DNA from: Sulfitobacter dubius
Lineage (GTDB): Bacteria; Pseudomonadota; Alphaproteobacteria; Rhodobacterales; Rhodobacteraceae
Assembly (NCBI RefSeq): GCF_900113435.1
Contig: NZ_FOPG01000003.1
Location: 372,001-436,000 of the forward strand
Direction of reading: 5' to 3'
DNA length: 64,000 nt
Position numbers and translations under genes: made by a program. How positions within the stretch are numbered: the first letter of the stretch is position 1; every line of letters begins with the position of its first letter. This document shows, piece after piece, positions 9,588 through 18,204 of the stretch. The notes beneath the pieces are model-generated. The model had not been told where the DNA came from. It worked only from the letters and a program-made list of their open reading frames with translations, and made no database searches.

Positions 9588-11531
9588 ATGAAGTATCCCG
9601 CAATCGGTCTATTGGCGGCCCTGCTGCCGTTTCACGTACACGCCCAGACGACTGCTACTGATGAGGGGGCAAGCGTAACGGCACCTCAGGCCCAAGAGGG
9701 ACTGATTTCGCGCGAATTCGATCTGACGGAGCTTGGGTTTCAGAACGGTCTTTCGTTCCGCCAATTGTCGGGAAATGCGACCATCTTTATCCCGCTACCC
9801 GAAGCGGGGGCCTTGAATTCGGGCACTTTGGAGCTGGAGCTTAATCACGCCTCAACCGCCGAGGTGGATCGCTATTTGCAGGTTTCTGTCGGCGGCCGAC
9901 CGGTGTCATCCCAAGCTTTGCCGGATGGGGCAGGGCGTCTTAGCGTGCCGGTACCACTGCGCCCCGAAGATGTATCAGGTGGCTTCATCGCGGTTGGCCT
10001 TTCCTATTCTGGCGCGTTCAGTGATCGTGTCTGTGTTGATGAACGCGCCTCGGGCGATTTTCTTGAGATCGCCGCGTCGTCGTCTGTCACGTTGCAACTG
10101 GATCAAGCGGCGGTCGACACTTCGACAGCCTTTGCAGGCCTGCGCCCAGCAGATACGCGCCTTGCCATCAACGGCAGCGACTCTTTGGCGGCCTTGGCCG
10201 CAGCGACCCGCGCCGCCGCGCTTTTTGACGCTGAAGCAGGGCGCTTGCGTTTCGGCCCGGCAGAGGCCAATGCCGCAGGCACATGGTCTGAAGGGGTTAT
10301 CCAGCTTGACGTGACCTCTTCGGGGGCGGCCAGCGAGATGACTGTCGACAGCCAGTCGGGCATGCCCGTGCTGAACCTGCGTGGCAGTGATCCGCAGGTG
10401 GGGCTGTGGCAAATGGTTTCGGAATGGTCGGCCCTGTCGAACAGCGATGCAACGGTGGTAGAGGTGGTCGAGGGACCGGTCCTGTTTGACAATCGTCTGC
10501 CGCTTGCCGGGTTGAACGCCGATCTAAACCCCCGTGCGGTGGTGTCGACCGAAGATTTCTTGATCCCGTTCCAATCCTCTGACCTGCCGGTTGGAAAGGC
10601 CGTTTCCGGTGTAAGCCTGCAAATCGCTGCCGCACTCGACCCCGAAGGGCGGGGGGCCACGGCGTCGGTCTTCCTCAACGATTCACTTTTGGGCAACCGC
10701 CCGCTTGGCAGTGGCCAGCCAGAGCAGTTGAGCTTTTCGGTTCCCAAAGGGCTTTTGGGCCGCGATAACTTGCTGCGCGTGTCGATCCAGCGTCAGCCCA
10801 CGGGCGGCGAATGCCGGTTCAAACCTCAGGGCTACCCGGCGCAGATCCTCCCCGGCAGCACGCTGGTGCTTTCCGATGCAGAGCCACAGGACCGCGATTT
10901 TTTCTCGCTCAGGCAAGAGTTTGGCGATGGCGTTCAGGTCGTGCTTGACCCTGAGCTGTCGCTTGATTTCGAGCAGGTCTTGCCATGGCTCGCAGGTGTT
11001 GCTGGCAGCGTCATCCCAGACCGCGCGTCCATTTTGCCGCGTCCTTCGGTCGACGCGCTGGAAACGAATGACCCGTTCTTCGTGATCTCTGACCAAAACC
11101 CCGGCGATGGGGAGCCGCTTATTACCTTTGATCAAGGCCGGATCGAGGTTCGCGATACTCAAGACAACCTGATCTATTCAGGTGAAGACCTGTCGCGCCT
11201 TGGCGTGGTGCAGATCGTTACCCGCGGTGAGACGCGCGGCCTGTGGCTGCGCCCGGGCAACGGCCCCGCGCCAGAGCTTACACCGCAGATGCCCATGGTG
11301 CTGGACCGGGGCGATCTGGCCCTGATCGGGCAGCAGGGGGTGATCCTTGCCACTGCCACCGACCGCAGCCCACTGGTTGACGTCGTCTATCCTGACCGCA
11401 CCAGCTTTGCGCAGATGCTGGCCAAGTATCGCCCTTGGATCGTTGGGGGTATTTGGGTGCTGGTGACGCTGCTTGTGCTGATCGTATTCCAGCGTGTCTA
11501 CCGTGCAAGACGCGGCCGGGACGAGACGTAA
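9588..11531 (+). CDS. BcsB-like periplasmic subunit of a polysaccharide synthase
   Basis: A 647-residue secreted, membrane-anchored protein. The signal peptide ends near HVHAQ (about residue 20), two carbohydrate-binding/ferredoxin-like halves fill the periplasmic part, and a single C-terminal helix (about 613-633) is followed by basic residues RRGRDE. This is the layout of BcsB, the periplasmic partner of bacterial cellulose synthase, although shorter than the 750-800 residues usual for BcsB. The glycosyltransferase gene follows after 6 bp. It probably guides the nascent polymer through the periplasm. There is no bcsC, bcsZ or bcsD nearby, so the polymer need not be cellulose. Confidence 0.75.
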   Translation: MKYPAIGLLAALLPFHVHAQTTATDEGASVTAPQAQEGLISREFDLTELGFQNGLSFRQLSGNATIFIPLPEAGALNSGTLELELNHASTAEVDRYLQVSVGGRPVSSQALPDGAGRLSVPVPLRPEDVSGGFIAVGLSYSGAFSDRVCVDERASGDFLEIAASSSVTLQLDQAAVDTSTAFAGLRPADTRLAINGSDSLAALAAATRAAALFDAEAGRLRFGPAEANAAGTWSEGVIQLDVTSSGAASEMTVDSQSGMPVLNLRGSDPQVGLWQMVSEWSALSNSDATVVEVVEGPVLFDNRLPLAGLNADLNPRAVVSTEDFLIPFQSSDLPVGKAVSGVSLQIAAALDPEGRGATASVFLNDSLLGNRPLGSGQPEQLSFSVPKGLLGRDNLLRVSIQRQPTGGECRFKPQGYPAQILPGSTLVLSDAEPQDRDFFSLRQEFGDGVQVVLDPELSLDFEQVLPWLAGVAGSVIPDRASILPRPSVDALETNDPFFVISDQNPGDGEPLITFDQGRIEVRDTQDNLIYSGEDLSRLGVVQIVTRGETRGLWLRPGNGPAPELTPQMPMVLDRGDLALIGQQGVILATATDRSPLVDVVYPDRTSFAQMLAKYRPWIVGGIWVLVTLLVLIVFQRVYRARRGRDET

Positions 11532-11537
11532 GTCACC

Positions 11538-13430
11538 ATGGCGTTGGATGCCGAAAGCGAAGCCATTGGTTCGCTGCTGCTTGACCGTGGCGCGCTGACG
11601 GTTGAACAACTCGACGCAGCAGAGGATCTGGCCGAAGACTGGAATGTCTCATTGGTTAAGGTTCTTCTGTCGCGGCGATGGCTGACGGCGCATGACCTCT
11701 ACCGCGAGATTGCCTTTTACCACGGGCTGACGCTGGTCGATCTGATCGAAGACCGGGCCGATGATGATCTGATCCGTCAGTATGATCCGGTGGTGATGAA
11801 CCAATATATGACGGTGCCGATTGGCCGGGCAGAGGATGGCACGCTGACGGTCGCCACCTCACGCCCCGGCCCGCGCACGGTGCTGCACATCCGTGAGGTT
11901 TACGGCACCGGTGTGACCATCGTCGTGGCCTCGCATTTCGATGTGTCATGGCAGTTACAACGCGCCTTCCGCGAGAAACATTCCCACGAAGCGGTCTTTG
12001 CCTTGGCAGAGCTGGACCCGGATATGTCGGCGCAGAATGTCGTGACCCCGCCGCAAATCTTGGTGATTTACCTCTTGGTCTCGGCACTGTTGCTGGGGCT
12101 GGCCTTTGCGCCCGTGGCGACGCTGATCGTGCTGAACGTCTTTTTGACGATCTTCTACACGGGCAACTTCCTGTTCAAAGCGCTGTTGGTTTGGCTGGGC
12201 GGTGCTGCGCAAGAGACTTCATCGCGGGCCATCGCAGCTGAGGCGTCGTTGCTGCGCGACGAAGACCTGCCCATCTATACCGTGCTGGTGCCGATGTTCC
12301 GCGAGCCCGAGGTGCTGCCGATCCTTGCCCAAGCGCTGCGCAACCTCGACTACCCGCTGGCCAAGCTCGACATCAAGATCGTGCTGGAGGAGGGCGATCA
12401 CGAAACGATCGACGCGGCGCGCAAGCTGGACCTCGAAGGCGTGTTTGAGATCATTCGCGTTCCGGCCTCCCATCCGCAGACCAAGCCAAAGGCCTGCAAC
12501 TTTGCGCTGCGCTATGCACAGGGTGATTTCCTCGTGATCTTCGACGCTGAGGATAAGCCCGAACCGGATCAGTTGAAAAAGGTCATCGCCGCCTTCAACC
12601 AATCCGCGCCCAATACCGCCTGTATTCAGTGCCGGTTGAACTATTACAACGCGCGGGAAAACTGGCTGACGCGGATGTTCACGCTGGATTATTCGCTGTG
12701 GTTCGACCTGATGCTGCCGGGGCTGGAGCGTTTGGGCGTGCCTATTCCGCTGGGCGGCACCTCGAACCACTTCCGCATGGACGTGCTGCGCGAGTTGAAC
12801 GCATGGGATCCCTTCAACGTGACCGAGGATGCCGATCTGGGCATTCGTCTGACGCAAAAGGGCTACCGCGTCGGCGTCATCGATTCCACGACCTTTGAAG
12901 AGGCCAATGTCTCGATCCCGAACTGGGTGCGCCAACGCTCGCGCTGGATCAAAGGCTATATGCAGACCTTCCTCGTCCACAGCCGCAGGCCGATCCATCT
13001 GTGGCAGTCAGTCGGCACCGCAGGGGTCTTTGGCTTTATCTTCTTCATCGGCGGCACGGTGCTGTCGGGCCTCCTGAATCCGGTGTTCTGGTCGATCTTT
13101 GCCATTTGGCTGATTTTCGGGACCGAAGTCATCTCTCCCTATTTCCCGCTACCGGTGCTGTATCTTTCGCTGGTGAACCTCTTGGCGGGCAACGGGCTGT
13201 TGATCTACCTCACCATGGTCGCGCCCTTCAGGCGCAGGTGGACCGATCTGGCGCCTTGGGGGATCACCGTCGTGGGGTATTGGGTGCTGATGACTGTGGC
13301 CTCCTACAAGGCGCTGTCGCAACTGATCTTCAACCCGTTCTACTGGGAAAAAACGCAGCACGGCCTGTCAAAACACACGGCCAATGAGGTCGCCGAAGCC
13401 AGTGCCGAAGCGACGGAGGCCACGCAGTGA
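11538..13430 (+). CDS. Family 2 glycosyltransferase with N-terminal GspE-N/MshEN-like domain
   Basis: A 630-residue processive-type synthase. Residues 1-150 resemble the GspE N-terminal/MshEN domain (IGSLLLDRGALTVEQL, later VPIGRAEDGTLTVATS). Two helices (about 173-215) precede the GT2 domain, which has DAED (336-339), TED (429-431) and QRSRW (466-470), the signature set of cellulose/hyaluronan-type synthases. Further helices follow and end in NPFYWEKTQHG. There is no C-terminal PilZ domain as in BcsA. MshEN domains of other proteins, including the glycosyltransferase NfrB, bind cyclic-di-GMP, but the arginine and glutamine usually needed are not conserved here. It overlaps the next gene by 4 bp. 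The polymer is unknown. Confidence 0.85.
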   Translation: MALDAESEAIGSLLLDRGALTVEQLDAAEDLAEDWNVSLVKVLLSRRWLTAHDLYREIAFYHGLTLVDLIEDRADDDLIRQYDPVVMNQYMTVPIGRAEDGTLTVATSRPGPRTVLHIREVYGTGVTIVVASHFDVSWQLQRAFREKHSHEAVFALAELDPDMSAQNVVTPPQILVIYLLVSALLLGLAFAPVATLIVLNVFLTIFYTGNFLFKALLVWLGGAAQETSSRAIAAEASLLRDEDLPIYTVLVPMFREPEVLPILAQALRNLDYPLAKLDIKIVLEEGDHETIDAARKLDLEGVFEIIRVPASHPQTKPKACNFALRYAQGDFLVIFDAEDKPEPDQLKKVIAAFNQSAPNTACIQCRLNYYNARENWLTRMFTLDYSLWFDLMLPGLERLGVPIPLGGTSNHFRMDVLRELNAWDPFNVTEDADLGIRLTQKGYRVGVIDSTTFEEANVSIPNWVRQRSRWIKGYMQTFLVHSRRPIHLWQSVGTAGVFGFIFFIGGTVLSGLLNPVFWSIFAIWLIFGTEVISPYFPLPVLYLSLVNLLAGNGLLIYLTMVAPFRRRWTDLAPWGITVVGYWVLMTVASYKALSQLIFNPFYWEKTQHGLSKHTANEVAEASAEATEATQ

Positions 13431-14842
13431 TCCGCGCCGCCTCTTGGTCCGTTGGCTTTGTCGCGCTGACACTGGTGCTGCTGCTCAGTCTCGGCTGGAC
13501 CGAGGCAAATGGTTTTATCTCGATGGACGTGACGGACCTTTGGGCCAAGTCCATCATACAAATCGAAGGCCCGGCGCAGTTCAAGGCGACCGATGCCTTC
13601 TATCCTCCTGTGCCCTATGCGCTTTCCCTTTTGGGGCAGGCGCTTTTGACGGGTACGCAGGTGCCTGTGCCTTTTGTCCTATCCGCTTTGGTGGGTGCGG
13701 GGCTTTTGGTTTTGTGGTTTCTGAACCTGCGGGATACGGGGCGGTTCTCGGGCTTTACCTCGGCCGTTTTAGTACTGCTTTTGGCACTTAATCCATTCTT
13801 TCTGCGTGCATTAGCCGATGGGCCAGAGATGATGTTCTGCATCTTGGGCACATGGCTTTTTGCGCGAGGGATCGTCAATCTGCGCCTGACCGGCAATGCG
13901 CCCGACATGATGAAAGTGGCAGTGGGGCTGCTGGTTGTCGCCTTGTCGGATAGTTTCGGCCTGATGCTGTGCCTTGGGGCGATGCCCTTCATGATCGTGG
14001 CAGCGCGGCCCAGCATGATTGCCGCCTCGTCGACGGGCTATCTTGTCGCGATGTTCTACCCTGTGGCTGCGGCTGTGGGGTCATTGATGTTTGTCAGTCT
14101 GATCTTCGACAGCCGCCTTGTTCCACTTTTGTCAGAGACGGTGGTGCCGCTTACTTCGTCGCAACATATGATCGTGCTGCTGGGGCTTTGTCCTGCGGCA
14201 CTGGTTGCGATATTGCGCAACATCCTGATGCCAAGGCTGTTTATGCCGTTGCTGGCTGCCGTGGGCGCGGTACTTGGGGGGTATACCCTCAATACATTCT
14301 TCCATGTCGAGGGGGATCCGGCGATGGCGATTGCGCCCATGCTGGGCGTTCTGGTCGCGGCGATCCGTTTCTGGCCGAACCTGTCCCTGCGTGAGCCAAT
14401 TGCTATTGCTCTGTTGTCTTTCTCGCTGGTCTCATCCGTGCTGGTCACGCGCTACGTTGCCCATGACGAAACCCGCAATTGGGCTAGAGCGATGGTCGGA
14501 ATTGAGAACGCAGCGTCGAGACCGGACCGAGAGGTCATTTCATTCTTGCGCGACAAGTCAGAAATTATGGTAGACGTTGAAAAAAGTCCCGAAATCGTCA
14601 TCGGGTTTGGTAGCGTTGACCAACTGGTGATCGCTGGGCAACCATCTTACGACTGGGCGCTAGAAGGGGGCGTGCCGCGGACAAGGTACATCGTGGTACC
14701 GCGGCAGGCAGAGGGGCAGGCCACAGCAGACAGAATTCTGCGTAGATTCCCGCAGCTAAAGCAATCTAAGCTGCCGGGATATGGGGAGGTTTTTGAAAAC
14801 AGCCAGTGGCGGGTTTTCGAAAGAAGTAACGAGTGGAACTAA
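13427..14842 (+). CDS. Polytopic membrane protein, GT-C glycosyltransferase-like
   Basis: A 471-residue protein with a GTG start inside the GTGA overlap with the synthase gene. It has about 10 hydrophobic helices up to residue 345 and then a soluble tail of some 120 residues. The first external loop holds acidic residues (SMDVTDLW) and a FYPPVPYAL segment, which recalls the loop of lipid-linked sugar transferases of the PMT/ArnT class. That similarity is only suggestive. Base composition falls toward the end of the gene. Possible roles are polymer modification or lipid-linked sugar transfer for the synthase upstream. Confidence 0.6.
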   Translation: MIRAASWSVGFVALTLVLLLSLGWTEANGFISMDVTDLWAKSIIQIEGPAQFKATDAFYPPVPYALSLLGQALLTGTQVPVPFVLSALVGAGLLVLWFLNLRDTGRFSGFTSAVLVLLLALNPFFLRALADGPEMMFCILGTWLFARGIVNLRLTGNAPDMMKVAVGLLVVALSDSFGLMLCLGAMPFMIVAARPSMIAASSTGYLVAMFYPVAAAVGSLMFVSLIFDSRLVPLLSETVVPLTSSQHMIVLLGLCPAALVAILRNILMPRLFMPLLAAVGAVLGGYTLNTFFHVEGDPAMAIAPMLGVLVAAIRFWPNLSLREPIAIALLSFSLVSSVLVTRYVAHDETRNWARAMVGIENAASRPDREVISFLRDKSEIMVDVEKSPEIVIGFGSVDQLVIAGQPSYDWALEGGVPRTRYIVVPRQAEGQATADRILRRFPQLKQSKLPGYGEVFENSQWRVFERSNEWN

Positions 14843-14846
14843 TAGT

Positions 14847-15812
14847 ATGAGCCAACGAATTATCGCAGTTGACGACTCTGACATTGCGCAGGACTTTATC
14901 AGCGCGACCCTCGCAGAGCTTGGGTTTGAGGACGTCGTTAGCTTCGTTGACCCGCGTGTCGCGCTCAGCGCTATTGAACGCGGTGAGGCGACTGCCGATC
15001 TGATCCTCATGGACATTATGATGCCCGATATCGACGGTATCGAGTTATGCGCCCGTATCCGTGCTTTGGAAAAATGGAGCGACGTGCCGATCATTATGCT
15101 GACCAGCCGGACAGATATGGGATCGCTTTCTGAGGCCTTTCTTGCGGGGGCCAATGACTATGTCACCAAACCTTTCAACAGGATTGAGCTTCAGGCCCGC
15201 ATGCGCAGCTGTCTGCGCCTGAAATCCGAGCTGGACCGCCGCCGATCTGATGAAACACGCGGTGCCCGTCGCCGTTCTGCACAAGCAAACTTTGAGGCCA
15301 CTGTGCCAAGCATGTTGGGCAGCAAAGCGGGGTTTCAGGCCAATCTTATGGCGCTGTCACCGGCCATGCAAAAAGAACTTGGTTTGATTGTTTTCCGGAT
15401 CGACGGTGACCGTGACCAATCTGACGCGGCGCGGGTGCAACGAAAAGAGCTTCAGCGTCTTGTGGCAGGGCTGTTCGGCAAAGTCGATATTCCCGCGCAG
15501 GACAGTCTAGCCCATTGGGAAGACGATCTTTTTGTCTTGGGCACGCTTCACTCAGATCGTGCCCAGCTTGAGCAGCGCGCGCAACAGTTTATCAAACAAG
15601 TGGCAGCGGCGTCGGCCACCGTCAAAGAAGGCTGGACATCCCGTCGATTGACCGTCAGTGCCTGCATTGTTCCGCCCTCTGATGCGGCCGTGGCCTCCTC
15701 GCTTGCGCAGGGAATTCAAGGCGTAGAGAGTGCGGGAAAAACGGGCGCGCCGGGAATGATCTCTTTCGCCTCCACCGACATAGGACACCTACAAGAGAAT
15801 GGTCAGCACTGA
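14847..15812 (+). CDS. Response regulator with degenerate GGDEF-like output domain
   Basis: A 321-residue protein. The receiver domain (residues 1-125) has acidic residues in VDDSD, phospho-acceptor D56 in LMDIMMPDIDG, and the TKPF lysine motif. The C-terminal half (about 150-310) follows the GGDEF fold pattern, but the signature is WEDDLF (224-229) instead of (W)GGDEF, so both glycines and the catalytic glutamate are gone. It cannot be an active diguanylate cyclase. The start at 14847, 4 bp after the preceding stop, is chosen because MSQRIIAVDDS is a normal receiver N-terminus; an upstream ATG at 14781 would overlap the previous gene by 62 bp. The histidine kinase gene overlaps its end by 14 bp. 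Confidence 0.82.
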   Translation: MSQRIIAVDDSDIAQDFISATLAELGFEDVVSFVDPRVALSAIERGEATADLILMDIMMPDIDGIELCARIRALEKWSDVPIIMLTSRTDMGSLSEAFLAGANDYVTKPFNRIELQARMRSCLRLKSELDRRRSDETRGARRRSAQANFEATVPSMLGSKAGFQANLMALSPAMQKELGLIVFRIDGDRDQSDAARVQRKELQRLVAGLFGKVDIPAQDSLAHWEDDLFVLGTLHSDRAQLEQRAQQFIKQVAAASATVKEGWTSRRLTVSACIVPPSDAAVASSLAQGIQGVESAGKTGAPGMISFASTDIGHLQENGQH

Positions 15813-17802
15813 GCTCGCAAACAAAGACGAGGCGGAAACGTCTTCGAGTGCACAAACTCTTTTCTGGGGTCTGATCTCTACGGTCGTTGTACTGTATTTC
15901 ATCGGGCTCGCGTTTCTGACGTGGTCTGACTACAACCGTGCGACCACCCGCGCGGAAGTGGAGCTTGAGCATTTTGCGGAGCTCTATGAGCAGGCCGTTG
16001 ATGCCACCCTGTCGGTTGCGAATGTGCGGATGTGGGGGCTGATCGATGAACTGTCGACGGCGATGCTGGATGATCCTGACCAGTTTGAAGCCCAATATGG
16101 CGCGCTGATGAATTCAGCCGTAGAGGAAATTCAACAGGTTGATGCGCTCGTTCTGATTGGCGCTGATGGTGTTGTGCTTTGGGCCACAGTCGAACCATTG
16201 CTGGGCCAGTACCTTGGGGATCGCGCTTATTTTCAGACTGCGGTTGGGCTTGGCGTTGATGACTATACCGTCGGAGTGCCTATTCAATCACGCGCAACCG
16301 AACGTCGCATAACGCCCATTGCATGGCCCTTGATTGGCATCGACGGAAAAGTGCGGGGGGTATTGGCCTCTTCGCTGGGTGAGGACTATTACGCGGAACT
16401 TCTTGCGGCTGATGGGGTTCAGGAAGACATGTTTGTCGAGGTTGTCACCGCCAATGGAGAACGTGCCTTTTCATCGGGCCGGGCGCAGCGTGATCCCGAT
16501 ACGCCTGTGTTTAGCGCACGCAAGGAAATCCCTGCCCTTGACCTTTACATTGACGTGACCCGCAGCAAAGAGGCGGTTTTAAGCAGCTTCTGGCAGCGCA
16601 CCTTGGTCTTTACTGGCCTTGCAACAATTTTGTTTCTGACAGTCATCAACGCAGCGATCCGCGCCCGTGCTCAATCGACAAAATTAGCGCAAGCGCTGCG
16701 CAACTCTGAGCGCGACCGTGAGCGAATTCGCGTCGCTCAGAGCGAATTTGACGCTATTTTTGAGAACGTCGGAGATGGGATTATCGTTTACAACGATAAC
16801 AACAAGCTGCACCGCTCCAACCGCAAGGCGCGGGAACTCATGGGGGTTTCTTCGAATATCAAAGCTGTTGAACAGCTGCGCAGCATGATCCCGCCTTTCT
16901 CGCAGATGGACGAAGAGGTGGCGATACACCGCATTCATGTCCGCAACGCCGAGAATGAAAGCGTGGCGGTGCAATGCCGAGTGATGAAGATGCATCTGCA
17001 CGGAGATTACATCGCCTATAACGTGCTTCAAGATATCTCGGCCGAGGAACGTCTCGTGGCGGCGCGAACGGCCTTTGTGACCTCGGTCAACCATGAATTG
17101 CGCACGCCGCTTACGTCGTTGGCCGGATCGCTTGAGATTCTGCACGAACGGTTTGGCGAGGCGATGCCTGCGAATGCGGGCAAGCTGTTGTCGATGGCGA
17201 CCCGCAATGCGGATCGTTTGCTGGTGTTGGTCAGTGACATCCTGACGCTTCAGGCGATCGACCAACAACAGCTAAGCATACAAAAAGAGCGGGTTTCAGT
17301 GTCGGAAGTGCTGTCAGAGGCGATTGCAGCCAATACGGGCTATGGGGTGAACCGCGATGTTCAGCTTGGCATCCATGGTGGTCCTAACGCATCCGATGCC
17401 GTTTATGTCCAAGTTGACACGGTTCGAATGCAGCAGGTGTTTTCGAACCTGATTTCCAATGCGGTTAAATATACGCCGCGCGGCGGGACAGTGAAGATTG
17501 GTGCTGATCTGGACGAAAACGCGGTCACGTTCTATGTCTGCGACTCCGGCCCGGGTATTCCTAGGTCCGCGCATGATCGTATGTTTAAAAGGTTTGCGGA
17601 CCCCGTCCATTCCCGCGACAACCAAGCGAGTGGAACAGGGCTTGGGCTGGCCATCACGCGGGAGTTGGTGGTGCGACAAGGGGGCGATATCAGCTTTCAA
17701 ACGCGGTCCGCCGAAGACGGGGATGAAAATCCCGGCACCACATTCTTTGTGCGTTTGCCCCGCGACGATGACGCCGCACCTACAAAAGGAACGCCCGTAT
17801 GA
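15799..17802 (+). CDS. Membrane sensor histidine kinase with PAS domain
   Basis: A 667-residue kinase. Helix 1 (about 17-37) and helix 2 (about 272-292) flank a 235-residue periplasmic sensor region that looks Cache-like (ADGVVLWAT, VGVPIQS). A coiled linker and a PAS-like domain (about 315-420) follow, then HisKA with phospho-acceptor H432 in VNHELRTPL. The ATPase domain has N-box NLISNAVKY, G1 DSGPGIP and G2 GTGLGLAI. There is no receiver domain, so it is a classical rather than hybrid kinase. It overlaps the upstream regulator by 14 bp and the downstream receiver gene by 4 bp; the three must be co-translated. Confidence 0.9.
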   Translation: MVSTELANKDEAETSSSAQTLFWGLISTVVVLYFIGLAFLTWSDYNRATTRAEVELEHFAELYEQAVDATLSVANVRMWGLIDELSTAMLDDPDQFEAQYGALMNSAVEEIQQVDALVLIGADGVVLWATVEPLLGQYLGDRAYFQTAVGLGVDDYTVGVPIQSRATERRITPIAWPLIGIDGKVRGVLASSLGEDYYAELLAADGVQEDMFVEVVTANGERAFSSGRAQRDPDTPVFSARKEIPALDLYIDVTRSKEAVLSSFWQRTLVFTGLATILFLTVINAAIRARAQSTKLAQALRNSERDRERIRVAQSEFDAIFENVGDGIIVYNDNNKLHRSNRKARELMGVSSNIKAVEQLRSMIPPFSQMDEEVAIHRIHVRNAENESVAVQCRVMKMHLHGDYIAYNVLQDISAEERLVAARTAFVTSVNHELRTPLTSLAGSLEILHERFGEAMPANAGKLLSMATRNADRLLVLVSDILTLQAIDQQQLSIQKERVSVSEVLSEAIAANTGYGVNRDVQLGIHGGPNASDAVYVQVDTVRMQQVFSNLISNAVKYTPRGGTVKIGADLDENAVTFYVCDSGPGIPRSAHDRMFKRFADPVHSRDNQASGTGLGLAITRELVVRQGGDISFQTRSAEDGDENPGTTFFVRLPRDDDAAPTKGTPV

Positions 17803-18158
17803 GAGTTCTATTTGTCGATGATGAGGATGACATCCGTGAACTCATTGAGTTTGCGCTGATGACCGAAGATGACATCGAGCCTACATTCGCGGCCACGGGA
17901 TTTGACGCGATTGCAACGATGGAAACCCAAGCGTTTGACGTGATCATGCTGGATGTCATGATGCCGCCCCCCGACGGGATGGAGGTGTTGCGCTGTGCAC
18001 GGGCCAACGCTGATTTGGATGATACCAAAATCGTTATGTGCACGGCCAAGACATCGCATGAATCTGAGAAGACGTTTCGCGCACTCGGCGCGGACCATAT
18101 CCTGCATAAACCGTTCAAGCCGCTCAAGCTGGCAGAATATCTACGGTCTATCGCCTAA
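17799..18158 (+). CDS. Single-domain response regulator (receiver only)
   Basis: A 119-residue stand-alone CheY-like receiver. It has the acidic pocket VDDEDD, phospho-acceptor D52 in MLDVMMPPPDG, and the lysine motif HKPFKP near residue 105. There is no output domain. Its ATG lies in the ATGA overlap with the kinase stop. Such proteins act by protein contact or as intermediates in a phosphorelay; an Hpt protein is coded at the front of the same gene run, which would complete a kinase-receiver-Hpt-receiver chain. Confidence 0.88.
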   Translation: MRVLFVDDEDDIRELIEFALMTEDDIEPTFAATGFDAIATMETQAFDVIMLDVMMPPPDGMEVLRCARANADLDDTKIVMCTAKTSHESEKTFRALGADHILHKPFKPLKLAEYLRSIA

Positions 18159-18204
18159 CACTGATCGCCCAGCCCCAAGCGGCCCTGAAAACGCGGGATT
18201 TATT

